A DNA stretch of 64,000 nucleotides from Austwickia sp. (lineage in GTDB: Bacteria > Actinomycetota > Actinomycetes > Actinomycetales > Dermatophilaceae), in assembly GCA_016699675.1 (NCBI GenBank), contig CP064985.1:1860001-1924000 (forward strand), read 5' to 3'. Under the pieces are notes generated by a model. That model saw nothing but the letters and a program-made list of their open reading frames with translations. It was not told the DNA's origin and made no database searches. Position 1 is the stretch's first letter. Each line of letters begins with the position of its first letter. Made by a program: the position numbers and the translations under genes. Positions 58,887-64,000 of the stretch are shown here, in pieces.

Positions 58887-60172
58887 CGTTGCCCGGTGCG
58901 CTGCTGCGCCATGTCGGCGACGTTCACGCACAGCTCCAAGAAGAGCCTCGCCAGGGCGATCTTCACGGCGCCCGTGAGGAGGGTCTGCAGGAACGTGAAG
59001 AACACCGTGCCGGCGCTCGGGGCGTAGCCGCGGGTGGTCAACAGCGTCACCAGGACCGCGACGACGTCGATGACGACCAGGGCCACGACCAGCCAGAACA
59101 GCGGTCGGGCCAGGGTCCGCGTCGCGCTCGCGACGAACGAGAAGTCGAAGACCGCCGCGAGTCCGGACGGGCGCGCGGCGGGGCGTTGCCAGGGGGCGCC
59201 GAACGCCCCGCCGGGTCCACCGGGGCCGGGTGCGCCTGGCCGGGGGCCGTTCGGACCGGGACCGCCTGGACCTGGGGCGCCGGGACCTGGGGCGCCGGGA
59301 CCGCCGGGGGGTGTCCAGGCGTAGGCGCCGCCGGGACCGGTCGGTCCGCCGGTCGGTCCAGACGGGCCGGTCGGACCAGCGATGGAGGGCGGCGGCGTCC
59401 CGGGGCCGGCAAAACCGCCGCCGAATGCGGGGGCGTAGCCGCCGTATGGCGGTCCGGCCGGTGCCGTCGGTGCGGGCCCGGCGGCGAAGTACGGCGCGGC
59501 GCCGTGGCCCGCCGCGGGGGACCGGTCGCCGGCCGGAGGTGCGTACGGGGACGGGTCGGGCGGGGGCTGCTGGCCGGCTGCCGCGGCGTACGGCGTCGGA
59601 TTACCCGACTGGTAGATCGATGTGTCGGTCACCGGGTCGGCGTCGAACACGGCCCGCGCTTCCGCCGACCCGGTGCTTTCGCCGGTCCCTGCGTCGGCGT
59701 ACCCGCCGGCGTCGCCGGTGGACTGCTGCGCGTCGTCATCGCCGGGCGACGGGTTCGCCTCGGAGGTGAGGTGCAGGGGGCCCGTCTCGGCGATGCCCGG
59801 GCCGCCCCAGCCGCCGGAGTTCCCGGCCTCGTAGCTCGCCTGCGGCTGCTGCTCCCACCCCGGGTGCGCCAGCGGCTCCTGCGCCTGGTCGGTGTAGCTC
59901 GGGTCGGCGGCCGCGTCGACGTACGAGTCGAACGCGGGGGTCTCGCCGTACGAGTCGGTCGCGGCCGCCTGGTCGTACGGACCCGGGGCGGGGGTGTCGC
60001 CGTACGACGGCTCGGGCGACGCTCCGCCGTACGATCCCTCGGTCGCTGCGTCGCCGAACTGCTCGGCACCCTGCTGGTCGTAGGGCTCGCGTGGGGCGTC
60101 GTACTGCTGGTCGCGCCCGTCGTGGTGGTGCTCGTCGCGTCGCTGGCCCGCGTCGTGCTCCTCGTGGCTCAT
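58883..60172 (-). CDS. DUF4282-type membrane protein with long low-complexity N-terminus
   Basis: 429 residues from ATG 60172. Residues 1-310 are disordered: acidic, with a repeated (S/P)Y(G/D) pattern (SYGGASPEPSYGDTPAPGPY), then Pro/Gly/Ala-rich and collagen-like (GAPGPGAPGPGGPGPNGPRP). The last about 110 residues are the membrane domain: VFDFSFVASATRTLARPLFW, LVVALVVIDVVAVLVTLL and a further helix ending FLELCVNVADMAQQ, which fits DUF4282. Function unknown; the tail may recruit partners. Confidence 0.75.
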   Translation of the reverse strand: MSHEEHDAGQRRDEHHHDGRDQQYDAPREPYDQQGAEQFGDAATEGSYGGASPEPSYGDTPAPGPYDQAAATDSYGETPAFDSYVDAAADPSYTDQAQEPLAHPGWEQQPQASYEAGNSGGWGGPGIAETGPLHLTSEANPSPGDDDAQQSTGDAGGYADAGTGESTGSAEARAVFDADPVTDTSIYQSGNPTPYAAAAGQQPPPDPSPYAPPAGDRSPAAGHGAAPYFAAGPAPTAPAGPPYGGYAPAFGGGFAGPGTPPPSIAGPTGPSGPTGGPTGPGGAYAWTPPGGPGAPGPGAPGPGGPGPNGPRPGAPGPGGPGGAFGAPWQRPAARPSGLAAVFDFSFVASATRTLARPLFWLVVALVVIDVVAVLVTLLTTRGYAPSAGTVFFTFLQTLLTGAVKIALARLFLELCVNVADMAQQRTGQR

Positions 60173-60296
60173 GGCCCGCTCCTCCCGTGGCGGCTGGATT
60201 GAGTCCAACTCTGGCACACAGCGGCCCATGAGCCCGCCCGCCTCCCCGGCGGGGCCGTCAGCACCATCACCAGAGGCAGGCTGCAGGGAACGATTT

Positions 60297-60311
60297 CCGC
60301 AACCATGGTGA
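60297..60311. repeat. Fourth CCGCAACCATGGTGA copy
   Basis: Exact copy of the 15-base repeat found three times near 41.2 kb, here in the intergenic region upstream of the DUF4282 gene. It is followed by TGGTTTTCAGG, not shared with the other copies. Confidence 0.65.
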
Positions 60312-60406
60312 TGGTTTTCAGGCGCTGGAGGACGCGCGTGGTGACGGGGCAGCGCCGTGGGCAGGTGGAGCTCCGGGTTCAGGCGCAGCTACCCCGCCAG
60401 GGGCAG

Positions 60407-61156
60407 CTACTCGTGCAGGTAGCGCATCGCCTTCGGGTACCCGTCCAGGGCCCCGCCGAAGCCGAGCGCCCGCAGCGGACCTTCGAGCCGAGCGAAGAGC
60501 TCGCGCTGGGCGGCGGGCGAGCCGTCCCGCAACAGGGCCGCGACGATGCCGAGCAGCCAGGTTCCGTCCCACGCCGGATCCTCGAACGGGTGGTGGGCCA
60601 GCTCCCATTCCAGGTAGCGGTTCGTCGGGCGGACCCGGCCGTGCAGCGCGAACACGAGCCGGAGCGCCCAGGGGATCGACTCGACCGCGTCGAGGTGCGC
60701 GGCTCGGTGCTCCCCGGCGCGATCCTGATGCAGGGACCGCATGGCGTAGGTCAGGTAGGGGTCCAGGTAGTAGTCGAGGGCGTCGGACTTCTCCTCCGCA
60801 GTGAGCTGTCCCCAGGTCCGCAGGTCGGCGTCGAAGTCGCCGTCCGTCCGGTCGAGGAGGAGCCGGCCGCGGGCGATGCGATAGCGGTCCCACCAGGTGG
60901 AGGGGTGCGCGGGGATCCGGCGGTACATGCGGCGGTCGCCCACCCGCAGGTCGACCCGGCCGGTGGTGTCGCTGCGCCACGACTCGTCCGGCCGCTCCAG
61001 TACGACGTGTAAGTCGACGTCGCAGTCATCCGTGGCCATCTCGTGGGCGAAGGACCCGGTGAGCAGGACCGCGAGAACGTTGGGGTCGGCGTCGACGCGC
61101 TCGGCGATGTCGGCCAGTTCGGCCAGGGGTGGCAGGGCCTCGGTCCACGCGCTCAT
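60407..61156 (-). CDS. Nucleotidyltransferase-fold protein
   Basis: 249 residues from ATG 61156. The polymerase-beta-like motif is VLLTGSFAHEMATDDCDVDL with two Asp, as in aminoglycoside adenylyltransferases and minimal nucleotidyltransferases, followed by a helical C-terminal domain (LDYYLDPYLTYAMRSLHQDR; AVESIPWALRLVFALHGRV). No substrate can be named; antibiotic modification and toxin-type roles are both possible. Confidence 0.75.
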   Translation of the reverse strand: MSAWTEALPPLAELADIAERVDADPNVLAVLLTGSFAHEMATDDCDVDLHVVLERPDESWRSDTTGRVDLRVGDRRMYRRIPAHPSTWWDRYRIARGRLLLDRTDGDFDADLRTWGQLTAEEKSDALDYYLDPYLTYAMRSLHQDRAGEHRAAHLDAVESIPWALRLVFALHGRVRPTNRYLEWELAHHPFEDPAWDGTWLLGIVAALLRDGSPAAQRELFARLEGPLRALGFGGALDGYPKAMRYLHE

Positions 61157-61220
61157 GGACCGATCATGACGTGGGCGCCCGCATGGCGCACCTCGCCGGC
61201 GGACGGCCTGCTGCCCGGTC

Positions 61221-63077
61221 CTATCGCGGGCCGGAGACGGGCGGCGCGGCCGCGTGGTCCGGCCGGCCCAGCCGGAGCACCTCGTCGACGGCCTCGATGC
61301 CCTCGGGGCGGTGCGCGACGAGAACGACCGTGCGGCCGCCCGTCGCCTCCCACAGGTCGGCGAGCACCGCCATCGCCGTGGGATGGTCCAGGTGCGCCAC
61401 GGGCTCGTCGAGCAGCAGGACCGGGCGCTTCGAGAGCAAGGCCCTGGCGATGGCCAACCGGGCACGCTCGCCGCCGGATACGCCCCGAGCCGATGCGCCC
61501 AGCGCCGTGTCGAGGCCGTCGGGGAGTGCGGCGTACCAGCCCTGCAAGCCGGCCAGCCGCAGCGCCTGCTCGAGGTCGGCGTCCGCCGCGTTCGGCCGGG
61601 CGAACCGGAGGTTCTCGCGCAGGGTGGTCGAGAACACGTGGGGCTCGTCGCCCACCACGGCCAGCCGCTCCCGGGTGCGCGGCAGCGGCAGCTTGGTCAC
61701 GTCCACCCCATCGAACGTGTAGCTGCCGCCGTCCGGGTCGAGGTGTCGGGAGAGGACCGCGAGCAGTGTCGACTTTCCGGAGCCGTTGGGGCCCACGACC
61801 GCTACGCGACGTCCCGCCGGGAAGCAGTAGCTCAGCCGCGGGAGGGCGGCTCGCTGACCGTCCCAGCTGGCCGTGACGCTGTTCAACGCCAGGAGCGGGG
61901 CCGACTCCGGCTGGCCGCCGCCGCCCGACTCGGATTCCGGCGTCGACCCGGCCGCGGACGCCGGGATCGACGGCTCGTGACCGACGGCCTCGACGGCGTT
62001 CTTGACGGCGGGAAGCTGGCCGAGCAGGCGGTCCAGTCGGCGGCCGGCGCTGCGCGCCCGGGCCAGTGCGCCCACGGCATCGGGGATCCCCGCCACCACC
62101 TCGCCCATGGCCACCGGGACCAGCACGAGGAAGGCGGCGATCGCTGGCGACAACGCGGGGACCCAGGGCGCGCACACGGCCGCCATGACGATCGCATGTC
62201 CGACGGTCAGCACCGGCATGGCCGCCACCCCCACGGCACGGCCACGACCCTGCCGGACGAGCGCCGCGCTCAGGTCGCGCTGCGCGGCGTCGAGCCAGGC
62301 CAGGGCCTGAGGCCCCGCGCCGATCGCGGCCAGCTCGGCCGCATGGCTCGTCGTCAGGGTGGTCAGCCGCGACACCTCGGCCCGCGCCGCGACCACGGCG
62401 CGATGCGCGCGACGTTCCACGTGAAACTCCCCCCAGGCGACCAGGAGGGTGCAGCCGATCTGCGAGAGCACGACCGGGATGGCCGGGTAGAGGAACAGCG
62501 CCGTCACGAACGTCGCCAGCAGCCCGGTCACGGCCAGGGCCACGAGGGGGACCACGACCCGCACCTGGGCGTAGGCGATGTCGTCGAGGTCGTCCACGAC
62601 GCCCGCGAGGATGTCGCCGCGGCTGCGCCGGCCGAGCCGGGCGGGGGTCAACGGGATCAACCGGCGGTAGGTCTCGGCCCGCTCCTCCGCGAGGTAGGCC
62701 AGCGCCGCGTCGTGGCTGCGCACCCGCTCGACGTACCGCAATGCCGGCCGCGCGATCCCGAACGCGCGGACGAGGACGATCGCCGCGAGCAGGGTGAGGA
62801 TCTGCGGCCGTTCCGCGGCCTTGACGATCAGCCAGCCGGCCGTGGTCGTGAGCGCGACACCGCAGCTCAGCGCCAGCCCGCCGACGAGCGCCGCGGGGAA
62901 GATGCCGCGGACCAGGCGGGGCCGTCCGTACGGTCGGATGGGGACCCCCACGCCCGGACCGGCCGCTCCGCCCGTCCCCGCACCGCCGCTCCTGGCCAGG
63001 CTTGCCCCCGCCACCGACGCGGCGACGCCGTCGGCTCCGGCGGCCCTGGGCGGGCGCTCGGCTCGGGTCGGGCTCAC
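61221..63077 (-). CDS. cydC: Thiol reductant ABC exporter subunit CydC
   Basis: 618 residues from GTG 63077, overlapping the cydD stop by GTGA. Six helices (FPAALVGGLALSCGVALTTT; ILTLLAAIVLVRAFGIARPA; VPLVALAVTGLLATFVTALF) with ALRYVERVRSHDAALAYLAE, then the nucleotide-binding domain: Walker A GPNGSGKSTLLAVLSR, signature GVSGGERARLAIARAL, Walker B VLLLDEPVAHLDHP. CydDC exports glutathione or cysteine to the cell envelope and is needed for cytochrome bd assembly. Confidence 0.92.
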   Translation of the reverse strand: MSPTRAERPPRAAGADGVAASVAGASLARSGGAGTGGAAGPGVGVPIRPYGRPRLVRGIFPAALVGGLALSCGVALTTTAGWLIVKAAERPQILTLLAAIVLVRAFGIARPALRYVERVRSHDAALAYLAEERAETYRRLIPLTPARLGRRSRGDILAGVVDDLDDIAYAQVRVVVPLVALAVTGLLATFVTALFLYPAIPVVLSQIGCTLLVAWGEFHVERRAHRAVVAARAEVSRLTTLTTSHAAELAAIGAGPQALAWLDAAQRDLSAALVRQGRGRAVGVAAMPVLTVGHAIVMAAVCAPWVPALSPAIAAFLVLVPVAMGEVVAGIPDAVGALARARSAGRRLDRLLGQLPAVKNAVEAVGHEPSIPASAAGSTPESESGGGGQPESAPLLALNSVTASWDGQRAALPRLSYCFPAGRRVAVVGPNGSGKSTLLAVLSRHLDPDGGSYTFDGVDVTKLPLPRTRERLAVVGDEPHVFSTTLRENLRFARPNAADADLEQALRLAGLQGWYAALPDGLDTALGASARGVSGGERARLAIARALLSKRPVLLLDEPVAHLDHPTAMAVLADLWEATGGRTVVLVAHRPEGIEAVDEVLRLGRPDHAAAPPVSGPR

Positions 63078-64000
63078 GATGCGGGCTCCAGGTCGAGCCG
63101 ATGGTCGGCGCGGTCGAGGAGGCCGGGTCGATGCGTGACGGCGACGACGGCTCGGGAGCAGGCCAACTCGCCGAGGACCCCGGCGACGATGCGCTCCGCC
63201 TCATCGTCGAGGTGGGCGGTCGGCTCGTCGAGCAACAGGACGGCGGGATCGGCGAGGAGAGCTCGCGCCAGGGCCACCCGGGCGCGCTGGCCCGCCGACA
63301 GCCCGAAGCCGTCGTCGCCGATCGGGGTGCTCAGCCCGTTCGGCAGGCTGCGGACGAAATCGGCGAGGCCGACGTCGGCCAGCGCCTTGTTGAGGTGCCC
63401 GTCGGTCAGGGTGCGGCCCTCACGGGTGGGCACGCCCAGCAGGAGGTTGTCGCGCAGCGACGCGGGGGCGAGGAACGGGCGTTGGGTGACGAGGTAGCCG
63501 TGCGGACCCGCCACCTCCCCGGAGCGCGGCTCGCGCAGCCCCGCCACGATCTCCAGCAGGGTCGTCTTGCCCACCCCGGACGGCCCGGTCACGACGGTGA
63601 ACCCGGGACTGGGCCAGTCGGCGGTGACGTCACGCAGCACCGGCGGCGCGTCCGCGGCGTACGCGTAGCTCACGTCCCGCAGCCGCACTCCGCCCGCTGC
63701 GCTCGGCTGGCCTCCGCCGCGCGGTTCGCCTTCCGCGCTGGGCTCGCCTTCCGCGCTGTCCTCGCGCGGGTCGGGCCCGGGGGTCCCGTCCGGTACGTCG
63801 AGCTCGGTGACCACGTCGGCCAGGGCGGCCGCGCCGTCGGCGGCATTGTGGAATTCGGCGCCGACCCGGCGGATCGGCCAGTACGCCTCGGGCGCCAGCA
63901 GGATGAGCGGCATCGCTAGCTCCAGCGGCATCGACCCCTGCGCGAGCTGAATCCCGACCCAGACGGCGACGATCGCGACGGAGATCGTAGCGAGCAGCTC
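63074..64000 (-). CDS. cydD: Thiol reductant ABC exporter subunit CydD, N-terminus cut by window edge
   Basis: The reading frame is open to the right edge (309 codons shown). The last membrane segment ends LAMPLILLAPEAYWPIRRVG, a CydD-type sequence; an acidic linker with GEPSAEGEPRGGG follows, then Walker A GPSGVGKTTLLEIVAG, signature LSAGQRARVALARAL (A replaces the usual G) and Walker B LLLDEPTAHLDDE. It pairs with CydC. The cytochrome bd genes cydAB are expected upstream, beyond the edge. Confidence 0.92.
   Translation of the reverse strand, partial: ELLATISVAIVAVWVGIQLAQGSMPLELAMPLILLAPEAYWPIRRVGAEFHNAADGAAALADVVTELDVPDGTPGPDPREDSAEGEPSAEGEPRGGGQPSAAGGVRLRDVSYAYAADAPPVLRDVTADWPSPGFTVVTGPSGVGKTTLLEIVAGLREPRSGEVAGPHGYLVTQRPFLAPASLRDNLLLGVPTREGRTLTDGHLNKALADVGLADFVRSLPNGLSTPIGDDGFGLSAGQRARVALARALLADPAVLLLDEPTAHLDDEAERIVAGVLGELACSRAVVAVTHRPGLLDRADHRLDLEPAS

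Overview
The window is very GC-rich DNA with the gene content of an actinomycete: LuxR-type two-component systems beside ABC exporters, a DUF5926 gene, many GTG/TTG starts and frequent ATGA/GTGA overlaps. Housekeeping genes (serS, purB, putA, cydDC, pyrE) fit a Micrococcales-type chromosome, perhaps near Dermatophilaceae/Intrasporangiaceae, but that placement is an inference from gene style. No rRNA, tRNA, CRISPR array, prophage or complete insertion sequence was seen.

Layout. 0-8 kb: a DHA2 drug exporter cut by the left edge with a long inverted-repeat operator, two alpha/beta hydrolases, a pair of CNNM/CorC-type membrane proteins, pyrE (frameshifted) and a DJ-1/PfpI gene. 8-19.2 kb: three signalling modules (MacB-like ABC plus kinase/regulator; ABC-2 ATPase plus a permease/regulator deletion scar; a divergent regulator/kinase pair around a tiny secreted Cys-loop peptide) and a frameshifted trypsin-like protease. 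19.2-31 kb: two short paralogous zinc-ribbon genes, a secreted SGNH hydrolase, bifunctional putA, a vapBC-like toxin-antitoxin pair, a methyltransferase/VOC pair, an RsbW-like ATPase, DUF5926 and hcp. 31-35 kb: three tandem paralogues of a secreted protein with propeller-like repeats, the first broken by an amber codon, two preceded by the same leader. 35-39 kb: a lipid operon (diacylglycerol-kinase-like, two PAP2 phosphatases) and serS.

39.3-43.2 kb is a decaying array of related unrecognised genes sharing a short DG...W beta-type module, with internal stops and frameshifts. 43.2-52 kb: a class-A beta-lactamase-like protein, a gluconate locus (gntP with an internal deletion, gntK, FCD regulator), and a kinase/regulator/DUF6489/ABC-2 exporter block. 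52-64 kb: a HAD phosphatase, a small gene in an AT-richer patch, a SpoU methyltransferase, a VOC protein, a barstar/guanyl-RNase pair, purB, low-Mr tyrosine phosphatase, a DUF4282 protein, a nucleotidyltransferase and cydDC (cydD cut by the right edge).

Two features colour the whole reading. Several genes carry single-base shifts, some in homopolymers (pyrE, protease, permease), so part of the breakage may be sequence error. Others (nonsense codons, the permease/regulator fusion, the gntP deletion) look like real decay. The best candidates for undescribed biology are the tandem secreted propeller-like family, the DG...W gene array, the peptide between the divergent kinase and regulator genes, and two dispersed repeat types (a 64-bp structured element and the CCGCAACCATGGTGA repeat).
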